Part shown: positions 13,122-29,063 of the stretch, piece after piece
How the letters are laid out: the number at the start of each line of letters is the position of its first letter
Position numbering within the stretch: the stretch's first letter is position 1
NCBI GenBank assembly: GCA_903832735.1
Contig: CAILCO010000046.1
Span: forward strand, 23,005-87,004
Length of the DNA: 64,000 nucleotides
Reading direction: 5' to 3'
From: an uncultured Sterolibacterium sp.
GTDB taxonomy: Bacteria; Pseudomonadota; Gammaproteobacteria; Burkholderiales; Rhodocyclaceae
Made by a program: the position numbers and the translations under genes
Notes under the pieces: model-generated
Told to the model about the DNA's origin: nothing
Seen by the model: only the letters and a program-made list of their open reading frames with translations
The model's database searches: none

Positions 13122-14159
13122 ATGGATTTGCAAATTGCCCTGCTGCTAGGTCAGGACGGGATCACCAACGGTGCGATATACGCGCTGTTGTCGTTGGCTC
13201 TGGTGCTGGTGTTTGCGGTCACCCGGGTCATTTTTATACCGCAAGGGGAGTACGTAGCCCTAGGGGCGCTGACGCTGGCGAGTTTTCAGGCCGGTAAGAC
13301 GCCTGGGACCTTGTGGCTGCTGCTCGGGGCGGGTTTGGCGGTGGCGCTGATCGATGTAGCTGGCTCGCTACGCAGCGGATCGCGGCGACGGATCCCGGGG
13401 GTCATGCTTTGGAACCTGGGCTATCCGGCCGCCGCCGCCGTCGTGGTGCTTCTTGCTCGACCGGTGGAATGGCTCCTGCCGGCTCAGGTGTTGCTCTCTC
13501 TAGCACTGGTGGTGCCGCTGGGACCGATGGTCTACCGACTTGCCTTCCAACCGGTGGCGGAGGCATCGGTGCTGGTCTTGCTGATTGTCGCCGTGGCGGT
13601 GCATCTTGCCCTGGTCGGTTTGGGCCTGCTGTTCTTCGGCGCCGAAGGATCGCGCACCACGGCGTTTGGCGACGCGTCGTTCCAGTTGGGCAGCATAACC
13701 GTCACCAGCCAGACGCTTTGGGTGCTGGGCTCGAGTTTGTTCCTGATCGTTGCCCTCTACTTGTTCTTCGGCCGTACCATCTATGGCAAGGCCCTGCGGG
13801 CCACCGCCATCAACCGCACGGGAGCGCGCCTGATGGGCATATCGACGGTTCTGGCTGGCAAACTGTCGTTTCTCTTGGCGGCACTGATCGGCGCCTTCTC
13901 CGGTATCCTGATCGCCCCGATTACCACCATCTACTACGACACCGGTTTCTTGATCGGCTTGAAGGGTTTCGTTGGCGCTATCGTGGGCGGCCTGGTGAGT
14001 TATCCGATCGCCGCCGCCGGTGCGCTGATGGTCGGTCTGCTTGAAGCATATTCCTCCTTCTGGGCCAGCGCTTTCAAGGAGGTGATCGTGTTTACACTGA
14101 TCATCCCGGTCCTGGTGTGGCGCTCCCTGACCACGCACCATGTAGAGGAGGACGAGTGA
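13122..14159 (+). CDS. Branched-chain amino-acid ABC transporter permease (LivH-like)
   Basis: [39 protein letters not shown]; operon context. Confidence 0.88.
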   Translation: MDLQIALLLGQDGITNGAIYALLSLALVLVFAVTRVIFIPQGEYVALGALTLASFQAGKTPGTLWLLLGAGLAVALIDVAGSLRSGSRRRIPGVMLWNLGYPAAAAVVVLLARPVEWLLPAQVLLSLALVVPLGPMVYRLAFQPVAEASVLVLLIVAVAVHLALVGLGLLFFGAEGSRTTAFGDASFQLGSITVTSQTLWVLGSSLFLIVALYLFFGRTIYGKALRATAINRTGARLMGISTVLAGKLSFLLAALIGAFSGILIAPITTIYYDTGFLIGLKGFVGAIVGGLVSYPIAAAGALMVGLLEAYSSFWASAFKEVIVFTLIIPVLVWRSLTTHHVEEDE

Positions 14160-15955
14160 TGTCGGCGAGTCCGCGCGCGGTGCTTTCGGTATTCCTGATC
14201 ATGCTCGGCCTGGGGCCGCTGCTGTTGCCTGAATTTTACGTGACCCTGCTCAATTACATCGGCCTCTACGCCATCGTCACGCTCGGCCTGGTGCTGCTCA
14301 CCGGCGTCGGCGGCTTGACCTCCTTCGGTCAGGCGGCCTTCGTCGGTCTGGGTGCCTATACTACCGCCACCCTGACCACTGCCAGCGAGCTTCCGGGGTG
14401 GCTGGCGCCGTTCGGTCATTCTCCCTGGCTTGCTCTGGTCGCCGGTCTCATGGTCACCGCGGCGGTCGCCGTGTTGCTCGGCGCCCTGACTCTGCGCCTG
14501 TCCGGTCACTACCTGCCGTTGGGCACCATCGCCTGGGGTATCAGTCTCTACTTCCTGTTCGGTAATATCGAGTTCATCGGCGGCCATACCGGCATCACCG
14601 GCATTCCGCCGCTCCAGATCGCCGGCATTGAGGTGAAGAGCGGGCGAGAGTTCTATTACCTGATATGGCCAATGTTGCTGGCGCTGATCTGGGCCACGCA
14701 GAACCTCCTCGATTCGCGCTCCGGACGGGCCATCCGTGCCTTGAAGGGTGGCACCCTGATGGCCGAGGCGATGGGGGTCGATACCGCCCGTCTGAAGATG
14801 GCGATCTTCCTTATTGCGGCCCTGTTCGCCTGCGTCTCGGGCTGGCTGTATGCTCACCTGCAGCGTTTCGTCAATCCGACGCCGTTCGGCCTAGGGATAG
14901 GCATCGAGTACCTGTTCATGGCCGTGATCGGCGGTGCCGGCAGCGTCTGGGGCGCCGTGGTCGGCGCGGGCGTGATCACCATTCTCAAGCAGTGGTTGCA
15001 GGATCTACTCCCGAAGCTGCTTGGCAGCAGCGGCAATTTCGAGGTGATCTTCTTCGGCTTGTTGATGGTGCTGATGTTGCAACGGGCGCGCGACGGGCTC
15101 TGGCCGATGTTGGCCCGACTCATGCCGGTAGTGCGGGACAATGGCATGGCGCGACCGGAGGGCTTGCCGCTGCCGAAGAAGGCCATGGCGCAGAGCGGCG
15201 AGTCCTTGCTCGTGGTTAAGGCTGCGAGAAAGGAGTTTGGCGGTCTGGTGGCCAACAACAACATGGATCTAACCGTCAGAGCGGGCGAGGTGCTGGCCCT
15301 GATAGGCCCGAATGGTGCGGGCAAGAGCACCCTGTTCAACTTGATTTCCGGGGTTACGCCGATGACCTCCGGTGAGATTCGCTTCCTCGGTGAGCGCATC
15401 GACGGCCTAAACTCTCGCACCATTGCTCGTCGTGGCATGAGCCGCACCTTCCAGCATGTTCGCCTCCTGCCTGCCATGAGCGTGCTTGAGAATGTCGCCA
15501 TCGGCGCCCATATGCGCGGTAGCCATGGGGTAATCTCCGCGGCGCTGCGGCTCGAGCGTGCCGAGGAAGGCTGCCTGTTGGCCGAGGCGGCGCGCCAGAT
15601 CGAGCGCGTCGGTCTAGGGACGCAGATGTTCGAACCAGCCGGCAGCCTAGCGCTGGGGCAGCAAAGAATACTCGAAATCGCCCGCGCGCTCAGTGCTGAT
15701 CCTTGCCTGCTGCTCCTCGACGAACCGGCTGCCGGCCTGCGTTACCTGGAGAAGCAGGCGCTGGCGGACTTGTTGCGGCGGCTGCGCGGCGAGGGCATGG
15801 GCATCCTGCTGGTCGAACACGACATGGATTTCGTCATGGGTCTGGCCGACCGGGTGGTGGTCATGGAATTCGGCGAGAAGATCGCGGAGGGGCTGCCCGA
15901 CGAGGTCCAGCGCGATCCGGCGGTACTCGAGGCTTACCTCGGAGGTGTCGAGTGA
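14159..15955 (+). CDS. Fused branched-chain amino-acid ABC transporter permease/ATPase (LivM-LivG)
   Basis: N-terminal LivM ([22 protein letters not shown]) continuous with an ATPase domain ([40 protein letters not shown]). Confidence 0.92.
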   Translation: MSASPRAVLSVFLIMLGLGPLLLPEFYVTLLNYIGLYAIVTLGLVLLTGVGGLTSFGQAAFVGLGAYTTATLTTASELPGWLAPFGHSPWLALVAGLMVTAAVAVLLGALTLRLSGHYLPLGTIAWGISLYFLFGNIEFIGGHTGITGIPPLQIAGIEVKSGREFYYLIWPMLLALIWATQNLLDSRSGRAIRALKGGTLMAEAMGVDTARLKMAIFLIAALFACVSGWLYAHLQRFVNPTPFGLGIGIEYLFMAVIGGAGSVWGAVVGAGVITILKQWLQDLLPKLLGSSGNFEVIFFGLLMVLMLQRARDGLWPMLARLMPVVRDNGMARPEGLPLPKKAMAQSGESLLVVKAARKEFGGLVANNNMDLTVRAGEVLALIGPNGAGKSTLFNLISGVTPMTSGEIRFLGERIDGLNSRTIARRGMSRTFQHVRLLPAMSVLENVAIGAHMRGSHGVISAALRLERAEEGCLLAEAARQIERVGLGTQMFEPAGSLALGQQRILEIARALSADPCLLLLDEPAAGLRYLEKQALADLLRRLRGEGMGILLVEHDMDFVMGLADRVVVMEFGEKIAEGLPDEVQRDPAVLEAYLGGVE

Positions 15956-16707
15956 AGACCGTCAGCGGGCTGGCTGCCGAATCCATACTCGATGTGCTTG
16001 ACCTTTCCGTTGCCTATGGCAAGGTCGAGGCGTTGCATCACATCAATTTGCGGGTGGCGCCCGGCCAGATCGTCACCGTGATCGGTCCCAACGGGGCCGG
16101 CAAGACTACCCTGCTCAGCGCCATCATGGGTTTGCTGCGGAAGACCCGGGGTGAGATCCATTTTCTCGGCGATCGTCAGCGCGATGTTGAGGTCGAGCGC
16201 ATGGTGGCTCTGGGCATGAACCTTGTGCCGGAGAAGCGCGAACTGTTCGCTGAGATGAGCGTCGAGGACAACCTGCTGCTCGGCGCCTTCATGCGTCATC
16301 GCATCGGTTTTCGCGACCAACGTGAGACCATGCAGGACGTGTTCGGAATATTCCCGCGCCTCAAGGAGCGGCGCACCCAGCATGCCGGCACTCTTTCCGG
16401 TGGCGAGCGGCAAATGCTCGCGGTCGGCCGTGCTTTGATGGCCAAACCAAAACTGCTGATGCTCGACGAGCCCAGCCTCGGTCTTGCTCCTCTGGTCGTA
16501 CGGGAGATATTCCGCGTCATTGCCAAACTCAGGCAGACCGGCGTCTCCATCCTGTTGGTCGAACAGAACGCGCGCGCCGCCCTACAAATCGCCGACTACG
16601 CCTATGTTCTGGAAACCGGCGAGATTGCCCTCGAAGGCCCCAGCCAGCAACTCATCGGCGATCCCAAGGTGGTCCAGTCTTATCTGGGGCTGGGCGGAAA
16701 GCATTAA
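15952..16707 (+). CDS. Branched-chain amino-acid ABC transporter ATP-binding protein (LivF-like)
   Basis: GTG start overlapping the LivMG stop; [53 protein letters not shown]. Confidence 0.92.
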   Translation: MKTVSGLAAESILDVLDLSVAYGKVEALHHINLRVAPGQIVTVIGPNGAGKTTLLSAIMGLLRKTRGEIHFLGDRQRDVEVERMVALGMNLVPEKRELFAEMSVEDNLLLGAFMRHRIGFRDQRETMQDVFGIFPRLKERRTQHAGTLSGGERQMLAVGRALMAKPKLLMLDEPSLGLAPLVVREIFRVIAKLRQTGVSILLVEQNARAALQIADYAYVLETGEIALEGPSQQLIGDPKVVQSYLGLGGKH

Positions 16708-16721
16708 GTTCCACGTGAAAC
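16708..16721. promoter_or_regulatory. parS: parS-like site (one mismatch)
   Basis: GTTCCACGTGAAAC, one mismatch to the GTTTCACGTGAAAC parS core. Confidence 0.65.
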
Positions 16722-16734
16722 CTGGTTCCGCGCG

Positions 16735-16748
16735 GTTTCACGTGAAAC
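16735..16748. promoter_or_regulatory. parS: parS centromere site (perfect palindrome)
   Basis: GTTTCACGTGAAAC, the canonical ParB-binding palindrome; parA-parB lie about 2.6 kb downstream. Confidence 0.88.
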
Positions 16749-16768
16749 ACCCCTCTGTAAATATCTGA

Positions 16769-16796
16769 AAGGGAGGCGTATCATTGCGCCTCCCTT
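16769..16796 (+). terminator. Stem-loop between livF and mnmG (possible terminator or leader hairpin)
   Basis: AAGGGAGGCG-tatcattg-CGCCTCCCTT, 10-bp perfect arms and an 8-nt loop. Confidence 0.55.
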
Positions 16797-18704
16797 GTGA
16801 TCGCCTCCCCTATGCTTTTTCCCACGCATTTCGACGTAATAGTCATTGGTGGCGGCCATGCCGGCACGGAGGCGGCGCTCGCCAGCGCCCGTGCCGGCTC
16901 GCGAACTTTGCTCCTGACGCACAACATCGAAACCTTGGGCCAGATGTCCTGCAATCCCTCCATAGGAGGCATCGGCAAAGGTCACTTGGTCAGAGAAGTG
17001 GACGCGCTCGGCGGCGCCATGGCCGCGGCTACCGACGAAGCCGGCATCCAGTTCCGTATCCTGAATTCGAGCAAGGGGCCGGCGGTAAGGGCGACCCGGG
17101 CTCAGGCCGACCGCGTTCTCTACAAGGCGGCGATCAGGCGGCGCTTGGAGAACGAGCCCAACCTGACCCTGTTCCAGCAGGCGGTCGATGATCTTCTCGT
17201 TTGTGGCGATCGCGTTTCCGGCGTCGTCACGCAGCTCGGCATCCGCTTCGACGCGCGGGCGGTGGTTCTGACTGCTGGCACTTTTCTCGGCGGCCTGATC
17301 CACGTCGGACTGTCGAATTATCCAGCAGGCCGTGCCGGCGATCCACCGGCGATCTCGCTGGCGCAGCGACTGCGGGAACTTGCACTTCCGGTCGGTCGTC
17401 TTAAGACCGGCACCCCCCCACGTCTCGATGGCCGCAGCATCGATTATTCTCGGCTGGAGATCCAGACCGGCGACGATCCGGTGCCGGTGTTTTCCTTTCT
17501 CGGCAGGCCTGAGCAGCACCCCCGCCAGGTGCCATGCTGGATCACTCATACCAATGCCCGCAGTCACGAGATAATTCGCGCCGGTCTCGACCGTTCGCCG
17601 ATGTACACCGGCGTGATCGAGGGCGTCGGTCCGCGCTACTGTCCCTCGATCGAGGACAAAATTCACCGCTTCGCCGGCAAGGACAGCCACCAGGTCTTTC
17701 TTGAGCCGGAAGGGCTCGATACCCACGAGATCTATCCGCAGGGGGTATCCACGAGCCTGCCGTTCGACGTGCAGCTGGCACTGCTGCGGAGCATGCGCGG
17801 CCTGGAGAATGTCCATATCCTGCGTCCCGGCTATGCCATTGAGTACGACTATTTCGATCCAAGGAACCTCAAGGCCTCGCTGGAGACCAAGTCGATTGCC
17901 GGGCTGTTCTTCGCCGGCCAGATCAACGGCACCACGGGCTATGAGGAGGCCGCGGCACAGGGCCTCCTGGCCGGAATCAATGCCGCGCTTGGCGTCCAGG
18001 GAAGGGAGCCCTGGTGCCCACGTCGCGACCAGGCGTATCTCGGCGTGCTGGTGGACGACCTGATCACCCGCGGCGTTTCCGAACCCTATCGGATGTTTAC
18101 CAGCCGTGCCGAGTATCGCCTGTCCCTGCGGGAAGACAATGCGGACCTGCGCCTTACCGAGATCGGTCGCAGCCTGGGTCTGGTAGACGATGCCCGTTGG
18201 GGCGCGTTTTGCATCAAGCGCGAGGCCATCGAGCGCGAACGTGAGCGGCTGAACAGCACCTGGGTAAACCCGAGAATCGTTGGGGAGTTCGATGCCGTGC
18301 GCGTGCTTGGCCAACCGCTGGAGCGTGAATACCGCTTGCTCGACCTGCTGCGCAGACCCCAGGTGGACTATCTGTCGCTGCTGACGCTGCCCGGCGCTGG
18401 CGCCCCGATAGCCGACCGGCAGGTGATTGAACAGCTGGAAATTCAGGCCAAGTACCAGGGTTATATCGACCGCCAGTTGGAGGAGGTGGCCAAGAGCCTG
18501 GCCAACGAGGAATTGCATTTACCTGCGGACCTCGACTATGGTGAGGTTCATGGCCTTTCCATCGAGGTACGGCAGCGGCTGGCGCAGCACAAGCCGGAAA
18601 CGCTGGGCCAGGCTTCTCGTATCCAGGGCGTGACGCCCGCCGCCATTTCGCTGTTGTTGGTCTATATGAAGCGTCATTCCTCGCGGGAGCGGCGAAGCGC
18701 ATGA
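16797..18704 (+). CDS. mnmG: tRNA uridine-5-carboxymethylaminomethyl(34) synthesis enzyme MnmG
   Basis: [46 protein letters not shown]; start GTG at 16797 or ATG at 16812. Confidence 0.97.
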   Translation: MIASPMLFPTHFDVIVIGGGHAGTEAALASARAGSRTLLLTHNIETLGQMSCNPSIGGIGKGHLVREVDALGGAMAAATDEAGIQFRILNSSKGPAVRATRAQADRVLYKAAIRRRLENEPNLTLFQQAVDDLLVCGDRVSGVVTQLGIRFDARAVVLTAGTFLGGLIHVGLSNYPAGRAGDPPAISLAQRLRELALPVGRLKTGTPPRLDGRSIDYSRLEIQTGDDPVPVFSFLGRPEQHPRQVPCWITHTNARSHEIIRAGLDRSPMYTGVIEGVGPRYCPSIEDKIHRFAGKDSHQVFLEPEGLDTHEIYPQGVSTSLPFDVQLALLRSMRGLENVHILRPGYAIEYDYFDPRNLKASLETKSIAGLFFAGQINGTTGYEEAAAQGLLAGINAALGVQGREPWCPRRDQAYLGVLVDDLITRGVSEPYRMFTSRAEYRLSLREDNADLRLTEIGRSLGLVDDARWGAFCIKREAIERERERLNSTWVNPRIVGEFDAVRVLGQPLEREYRLLDLLRRPQVDYLSLLTLPGAGAPIADRQVIEQLEIQAKYQGYIDRQLEEVAKSLANEELHLPADLDYGEVHGLSIEVRQRLAQHKPETLGQASRIQGVTPAAISLLLVYMKRHSSRERRSA

Positions 18705-19327
18705 GCGGTGCCGAACGACTTCACGCCGGACTTTCGGAACTCGGCCTGGACTTGCCTTTCGCGACAGAGGAAAAGCTGCTCGCCTATCTCGCACTGCTGG
18801 CGAAATGGAACCGCACCTACAACCTCACTGCGCTGCGCGATGAAGCGGCGATGGTCGCAGTTCATTTGCTCGATTCATTGGTGCTGCTGCCGCATCTCGG
18901 CGCCATTCGCAGCCTGGCCGATGTCGGCAGCGGCGGCGGCCTGCCGGGTATTCCCCTGGCGCTGGCGCGCCCCGAGTTGGCGGTGAGCCTGATCGAGAGC
19001 AGCCAAAAGAAGGCCAGCTTTCTCAAGCAGGCGAAAATCGAGTTGGCACTTACCAAGGTCACCATTGAATGCGCTAGAGCCGAGGAGGTCGCGCCGGCAA
19101 CGCCGTTCGAGGCGGTGATCTCGCGGGCGTTTTCCGATCTGGCCGCGTTTGTTCGTGCTGCCGGCCACCTTCTGGCACCGGGCGGGCGTCTCCTGGCAAT
19201 GAAAGGCGTTCATCCGCACGAGGAAATTGCCCGGCTGCCGCCCACCTGGCGTTTGACGCAATGCATTCCTCTGGCTGTGCCGGGACTGGCCGCAGAGCGG
19301 CATCTGATTGTCATCGAAAGAGCTTAA
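18701..19327 (+). CDS. rsmG: 16S rRNA (guanine(527)-N(7))-methyltransferase RsmG
   Basis: [48 protein letters not shown]; overlaps mnmG stop. Confidence 0.96.
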   Translation: MSGAERLHAGLSELGLDLPFATEEKLLAYLALLAKWNRTYNLTALRDEAAMVAVHLLDSLVLLPHLGAIRSLADVGSGGGLPGIPLALARPELAVSLIESSQKKASFLKQAKIELALTKVTIECARAEEVAPATPFEAVISRAFSDLAAFVRAAGHLLAPGGRLLAMKGVHPHEEIARLPPTWRLTQCIPLAVPGLAAERHLIVIERA

Positions 19328-19330
19328 GCC

Positions 19331-20098
19331 ATGCATATATTCGCAATAGCCAACCAGAAGGGCGGCGTTGGCAAGACCACGACTACCGTCAATCTGGCCG
19401 CAGCGCTGACTGTTGCCGGCCAGCGTACCCTGCTGGTCGATCTTGATCCGCAAGGCAACGCCACCATGGGCAGCGGCGTAGACAAGCAAGCGCTGGAGAA
19501 ATCCGTCTATCAGGTGCTGCTCGGCCTAGCCACTCTGGCCGAGACGCGTGTCACTTCGCCTTCCGGAAAGTTCGATCTTTTGCCGGCAAACCGCGACCTG
19601 GCAGGCGCCGAGGTTGAGATGGTAGGTCTTGAACGGCGTGAGATGCGGCTGAAGGAAGCGCTCACTCAAGATAGCACGGAATATGATTTCGTCTTGATCG
19701 ATTGTCCGCCTTCCCTGTCCTTGCTGACGCTGAATGGTCTTTGCGCCGCGCACGGGGTGGTGATCCCGATGCAGTGCGAGTACTACGCCTTGGAGGGGCT
19801 TTCCGACCTGGTGAACACCATCAAAAAGGTGCATGCCAACCTCAATCGCGACCTCAAGGTCATCGGTCTCCTGCGGGTGATGTTCGACCCGCGTGCGACC
19901 CTGGGCCAGCAGGTTTCGGCCGAACTGGAAAGGCATTTCGGCGATAAGGTTTTCAAGACCGTCGTTCCGCGCAACGTACGCCTGGCCGAGGCGCCCAGCT
20001 ACGGCGTGCCGGGTGTGCTATTCGACAAGGCTTCGAAGGGTGCTCAGGCCTATTATGCTTTTGCCAATGAGATGATTGAACGCGTCAAGACGCTATAG
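19331..20098 (+). CDS. parA: Chromosome partitioning ATPase ParA (Soj)
   Basis: FAIANQKGGVGKTTTTVNLAAAL, DLDPQGNATMGSG, DCPPSLSLLTLNGL. Confidence 0.97.
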   Translation: MHIFAIANQKGGVGKTTTTVNLAAALTVAGQRTLLVDLDPQGNATMGSGVDKQALEKSVYQVLLGLATLAETRVTSPSGKFDLLPANRDLAGAEVEMVGLERREMRLKEALTQDSTEYDFVLIDCPPSLSLLTLNGLCAAHGVVIPMQCEYYALEGLSDLVNTIKKVHANLNRDLKVIGLLRVMFDPRATLGQQVSAELERHFGDKVFKTVVPRNVRLAEAPSYGVPGVLFDKASKGAQAYYAFANEMIERVKTL

Positions 20099-20108
20099 GG
20101 AATCAAAG

Positions 20109-20960
20109 ATGAATCCACCGAAACAGAAAGGTCTGGGTCGCGGCCTTGATGCTCTGCTGGCCGCCAACGCCGGTGCCGAGTCGTCGCGCCAGGACTTGCT
20201 GGCGGTAACCGCCTTGCAACCGGGCAAGTATCAGCCGCGCACGCGCATGGACCCGGACTCGCTAAACGAGTTGGCGGCATCGATCAAGGCGCAAGGGGTA
20301 ATGCAGCCGATCCTGGTGCGGCCGATCGGTGCCGGCCGCTATGAAATCGTCGCTGGCGAACGCCGTTGGCGCGCCGCGCAATTGGCGGGTATCTACGAAG
20401 TGCCGGCACTGGTTCGCGACATTGCGGACGAAGCGGCGCTGGCGATGTCGCTGATCGAGAACATCCAGCGCGAAAACCTAAACCCGCTTGAAGAGGCGGC
20501 CGGCCTTCAGCGCTTGATCGACGAGTTCGGCATGACCCACCAGCAAGCGGCAGATGCGGTCGGACGCTCGCGCCCTGCGGCAAGCAACCTGCTGCGCCTG
20601 CTGCATCTGGCCAAATCGGTGCAGGAATGCCTGTTTTCCGGCGAACTCGACATGGGCCATGCCCGTGCGCTGTTGCCCTTGTCGAAAGCGGACCAGGCCA
20701 GGCTTGCCGTGCAGGTGGTGCACAAAGGACTGTCGGTGCGCGAGACGGAAAGGTTGGTGGGCCGCGAACTCAACCCGCCGGCGAAGAAAACCTCATCCCA
20801 GAAGGCCGACCGAGACTTGCTGCGCCTGGAAGAAGAGCTAGCCGACGCTATCGGCGCCCCGGTGAAGCTGACCGCCAATAAGACCGGCGCCGGGACGCTG
20901 GCCATCCGCTTTGCCGGCCTGGAGCAACTGGACGGAATAATCGCGCGCTTGCGCGGCTAA
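20109..20960 (+). CDS. parB: Chromosome partitioning protein ParB (Spo0J)
   Basis: KQKGLGRGLDALL, YEIVAGERRWRAAQLAG, LIENIQRENLNPLEEA, GMTHQQAADAVGRSRPAASNLLRLL. Confidence 0.97.
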   Translation: MNPPKQKGLGRGLDALLAANAGAESSRQDLLAVTALQPGKYQPRTRMDPDSLNELAASIKAQGVMQPILVRPIGAGRYEIVAGERRWRAAQLAGIYEVPALVRDIADEAALAMSLIENIQRENLNPLEEAAGLQRLIDEFGMTHQQAADAVGRSRPAASNLLRLLHLAKSVQECLFSGELDMGHARALLPLSKADQARLAVQVVHKGLSVRETERLVGRELNPPAKKTSSQKADRDLLRLEEELADAIGAPVKLTANKTGAGTLAIRFAGLEQLDGIIARLRG

Positions 20961-20991
20961 GCCTCGCCGCCGGGCCGCCCCGAGGCGAGGC
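20961..20991. repeat. GC-rich interspersed repeat copy 1 (hairpin after parB)
   Basis: GCCTCGCCgccgggccgccccgaGGCGAGGC; core GGGCCGCCCCRAG shared with copies at 40959 and 48351. Confidence 0.65.
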
Positions 20992-21117
20992 CAGCGACAG
21001 CCCGCGAGTCCCGCCACCTCTTCGGGTGGTCCCGCCTTCGGCTCCCACAGGCACGAACCCCAGTCACCCTTGCCTCAGGAAGTTGGCGTGGTGGAACGTG
21101 CCGATCCACGCGAGTGA

Positions 21118-22470
21118 TTACTCGCTTTCTTGCGCCGCACGGCGTCCGCGTTCCAGATCTATGCCGGCCAGCAGCAGCAGGCCGACAAGGAAATAGCTGC
21201 CACTGGCGAGGATGGCCAGACGGTGATCGCCGGCGGTAAGCCAGGTGACCAGCCCGTAGGTGATAGGGCCGAGAATAGAGGAAAACTTCACTGCTAGCCC
21301 CCAGAGACCGAAGAACTCGGCTCGCCGTGTCACCGGGCTAAGCACGGCGATGGCTGCTCTTGCCGCCGACTGGCTGGCGCCGAGGCATATCCCGGCGAGC
21401 GTGGCGGCGGCCCAGAAGGTTGGCGCGTCCTGCGCCGACCAGGCGAGCAGGGTCATCATGATCCAGCCGACCAGCGTCAGGCCGATGCTGCGGAGGTGGC
21501 CGAGCCGGTCTTGCAGGTAACCGAATGCGAAGGCGCCGGCGGCCGCCATCAGATTCACGACCACGATCAACACCAAGGTCTGCTGCGTCGTGAATTTCAT
21601 GGCCTGCTCGGCATAGACGGCGGCCAGCGTGATCACGGCCTGGATGCCGGCTTGGTAGAAAACGATGCAGATCAGCAGTCGGCGTAGGTCGGCGAAATCG
21701 TGCGCATGGCGCAGGGTCTTTGTCAGTCGGGCGAAGGCGTCGACGATCCAGCCGCGGCTGAAACCTTGATCGGCTTGTGGCAGGGCGCGTTCTTTCAGCC
21801 AGAGGAAGGTGGGCGCACTGGATAGCGCGAAAAGAACCGCGGTGATCAGCATCGAGACGGGAACGAAGTGGCTTGGGCCCAGGCCCCGGGCCTGCGCCCA
21901 ACTGATGTAGGCCAGGCATAAGCCCAGACTGAGCAGGCCACCGAGGTAGCCCAGGCTCCAGCCCCAACCTGATACCGTGCCGACGCTATCCTCATGAGCT
22001 AATTCCGGTAGGAATGCTGCGATCAGATTCTCGCCGCTGCCGAAGAAGAAATTGGAAAGGACGACGAAAATGATTGCCAGAACCAGATCCCCTGGACCGG
22101 CAAGAGCCAGCCCGGCGGTGCACAGCACGCAGCCCACCGTTGTGATGAACAGCAGCTTTTTCTTCGCCGCATGGAGATCGGCAAAGGTTCCCAGGAGAGG
22201 CGCGCTGAGCATGATTAGGGCGTAGGAAACGGCAAGAGCGGCCGTCCAGGCGAAGGTTGCCCATGGCGCGCCACCCGCGACGACGGCGACGAAATAAGCA
22301 TTGAAGAGCGCGGTGATGACGACCGTGGTATAGCCAGAATTGGCGAAATCGTACATCGCCCAGGCCCAAACTTCTCGCCCAGTGGCTCCCTGGGCAAGGA
22401 GATTCGATGAGCGACCGGCAGCCGTGGAAAGTTCAACTGTGTTGATTTTAGTCATATCTATCAAGTCCAT
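21118..22470 (-). CDS. MFS transporter, UMF1 (Atg22-like) family
   Basis: EVWAWAMYDFANSGYTTVVITALFNAYFV, LSAPLLGTFADLHAAKKKLL; 12-TM-like hydrophobic pattern. Confidence 0.85.
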   Translation of the reverse strand: MDLIDMTKINTVELSTAAGRSSNLLAQGATGREVWAWAMYDFANSGYTTVVITALFNAYFVAVVAGGAPWATFAWTAALAVSYALIMLSAPLLGTFADLHAAKKKLLFITTVGCVLCTAGLALAGPGDLVLAIIFVVLSNFFFGSGENLIAAFLPELAHEDSVGTVSGWGWSLGYLGGLLSLGLCLAYISWAQARGLGPSHFVPVSMLITAVLFALSSAPTFLWLKERALPQADQGFSRGWIVDAFARLTKTLRHAHDFADLRRLLICIVFYQAGIQAVITLAAVYAEQAMKFTTQQTLVLIVVVNLMAAAGAFAFGYLQDRLGHLRSIGLTLVGWIMMTLLAWSAQDAPTFWAAATLAGICLGASQSAARAAIAVLSPVTRRAEFFGLWGLAVKFSSILGPITYGLVTWLTAGDHRLAILASGSYFLVGLLLLAGIDLERGRRAAQESE

Positions 22471-22587
22471 ATCTGTGCTATAGAAGCCCGGAACGGTCTA
22501 TGTTGCGCAGCAATTTTATTGACTTTTCAGGCTCGTCTGCCTAAAATCCAGGGTTTTGCGCTTGACCGGCCGGGAAGTAATCCAAGT

Positions 22588-24052
<1,465 letters not shown>

Positions 24053-24082
24053 TCGCACCCTGACGCTTTAAGGAGCGAAACC

Positions 24083-24553
24083 GTGAATCTGAACGCAACG
24101 CTGTTTGCACAGCTCGGTGTGTTCTTCATTCTGGCGTGGTTCACGATGAAGTTCGTGTGGCCACCCATCATGAAGGCCCTCGACGAGCGGGTGCACAAAA
24201 TCGCTGACGGGCTTGCGGCTGCGGACAAGGCAAAGACCGAACTTGCGCATACCGAGAAGAAAGTCGTCGAGGAAATGCGCAAGGCACGCGAGTCTGCCAC
24301 CGATGTGCGGGCCAATGCCGAGAAGCAGGGCGCGCATCTGCTGGATGAAGCCAGGGCCGAAGCCAACCGCATCATCAGCCAGGCGCGAGAAGCCGCCGAA
24401 GGCGAGGCCGCCGTCGCAGCGCAACGCGCCAAGGAAGTCCTGCGCGAGCAAGTCGCGCAACTGGCCGTGGCAGGTGCTGAACGCATTCTGCGGCGCGAGA
24501 TCAACGCCCAGGTACACGCCGAGTTGCTGGCCAACCTGAAAGCGGAGTTGTAA
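24083..24553 (+). CDS. atpF: F0F1 ATP synthase subunit B
   Basis: MNLNATLFAQLGVFFILAWFTMKFVWPPIMKALDERVHKIADGL. Confidence 0.97.
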   Translation: MNLNATLFAQLGVFFILAWFTMKFVWPPIMKALDERVHKIADGLAAADKAKTELAHTEKKVVEEMRKARESATDVRANAEKQGAHLLDEARAEANRIISQAREAAEGEAAVAAQRAKEVLREQVAQLAVAGAERILRREINAQVHAELLANLKAEL

Positions 24554-24559
24554 TCCGCC

Positions 24560-25096
24560 ATGGCCGAGAACGTCACTGTCGCACGACCCTATGCCGAGGC
24601 TGCTTTCCAGCTGGCTAGTGCCGGCAATGCCTTGACTTCCTGGGCTGATGTCCTGGCGCGCATGGCGGCTGTCGCCAGGGATCCGGACATGAGCGCATGC
24701 ATCGACAATCCGCGCTTGTTGTCCCGCGATCTGGCCCAGTTCTTCATCGGCGTGGTCGGCGACCAGCTTCCGCTCGAGCAGCAGAACTTCGCCCGCATCC
24801 TGGTCGATAACGAGCGTCTGGGCGTACTGCCCGAGATCTGCGAGTTGTTCGTCGAGTTGAAGGATGCTTTCGAGGGTACCAAGCAGGCGGCCATTGCCTC
24901 CGCCTTTCCGCTCGATGCAGCCAGCCTTTCGACTCTCGTGGCAGATCTCGAACAACGCTTCCAGTGCAAGATCCAGGCATCCGTCAGCATCGATCCCGAA
25001 CTCATTGGCGGCGTCCGAATCGCCGTTGGCGATCAGGTGATCGACGCTTCGGTTCGCGGCAAGCTCGCGTCAATGAGCGCCGCGCTACAGAATTAG
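24560..25096 (+). CDS. atpH: F0F1 ATP synthase subunit delta
   Basis: [13 protein letters not shown]...[29 protein letters not shown]. Confidence 0.97.
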   Translation: MAENVTVARPYAEAAFQLASAGNALTSWADVLARMAAVARDPDMSACIDNPRLLSRDLAQFFIGVVGDQLPLEQQNFARILVDNERLGVLPEICELFVELKDAFEGTKQAAIASAFPLDAASLSTLVADLEQRFQCKIQASVSIDPELIGGVRIAVGDQVIDASVRGKLASMSAALQN

Positions 25097-25106
25097 GAGT
25101 TATTTA

Positions 25107-26645
<1,539 letters not shown>

Positions 26646-26666
26646 TTTTCGCGAACGGAGCAGATC

Positions 26667-27536
26667 ATGGCTAGCGGCAAGGAAATTCGCACCAAGATCC
26701 TGAGCGTGCAAAACACGCGCAAGATCACCAAGGCCATGGAGATGGTCGCGGCCTCGAAAATGCGCAAGGCGCAGGAGCGCATGAAGGCCGCCCGTCCCTA
26801 CGGCGACAAGGTCAGGCAGATCGCCGCCGACCTGTCCCTGGCCAATTCGGAATACAAGCACCCGTTTCTCGCCAAGATCGACAAGGTCGGGCGTGCCGGG
26901 ATCATCGTCATCACCACCGACAAGGGTCTGTGCGGCGGCCTCAATACCAATATTCTGAGGCTGGCATTGTCCCGCATGAAGGAGTGGGAGGCCGCCGGCG
27001 TCAAGGATGTCAGCGTCACCTGCGTCGGCAACAAGGGCCTGGGTTTCATGCAGCGGCTCGGCGCCAAGGTGATTTCCAAGGTAACGGCAATCGGCGACAC
27101 CCCGCATCTCGAAAAGCTGATCGGTCCGGTGAAGGTGATGCTCGACGCGTTTTCAGCCGGCGAACTGGACGTGGTTTGTGTCGCCTACACCCGCTTCGTC
27201 AACACCATGAAGCAGGAGCCGGTGCTGGAGCAACTGCTGCCTCTGGCCAGCGAGCGTCTGCGTCGCGATGATGAGCATAGCTGGGACTACCTTTACGAGC
27301 CCGATTCACAATCGGTGATCGACGAACTGCTGGTGCGTTACGTCGAGGCGCTGGTTTACCAGTCGGTGGCCGAGAACATGGCTTCGGAGCAATCGGCTCG
27401 GATGGTGGCGATGAAAGCCGCATCGGACAACGCTGCGACCGTCATCAAGGATTTGCAGATGGTCTACAACAAGACCCGCCAGGCCGCGATCACCAAGGAA
27501 ATCGCCGAGATCGTCGGCGGTGCCGCGGCGGTTTAA
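26667..27536 (+). CDS. atpG: F0F1 ATP synthase subunit gamma
   Basis: [47 protein letters not shown]. Confidence 0.97.
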   Translation: MASGKEIRTKILSVQNTRKITKAMEMVAASKMRKAQERMKAARPYGDKVRQIAADLSLANSEYKHPFLAKIDKVGRAGIIVITTDKGLCGGLNTNILRLALSRMKEWEAAGVKDVSVTCVGNKGLGFMQRLGAKVISKVTAIGDTPHLEKLIGPVKVMLDAFSAGELDVVCVAYTRFVNTMKQEPVLEQLLPLASERLRRDDEHSWDYLYEPDSQSVIDELLVRYVEALVYQSVAENMASEQSARMVAMKAASDNAATVIKDLQMVYNKTRQAAITKEIAEIVGGAAAV

Positions 27537-27545
27537 CGCGGCAAA

Positions 27546-29027
<1,482 letters not shown>

Positions 29028-29063
29028 GCGCTGCAGTAAGCGCGACCGCAAAAAGGTGAAGCC

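Noticed and set aside
16704-18518. 604-aa minus-strand ORF
   Set aside because: Antisense to mnmG, which is unambiguous
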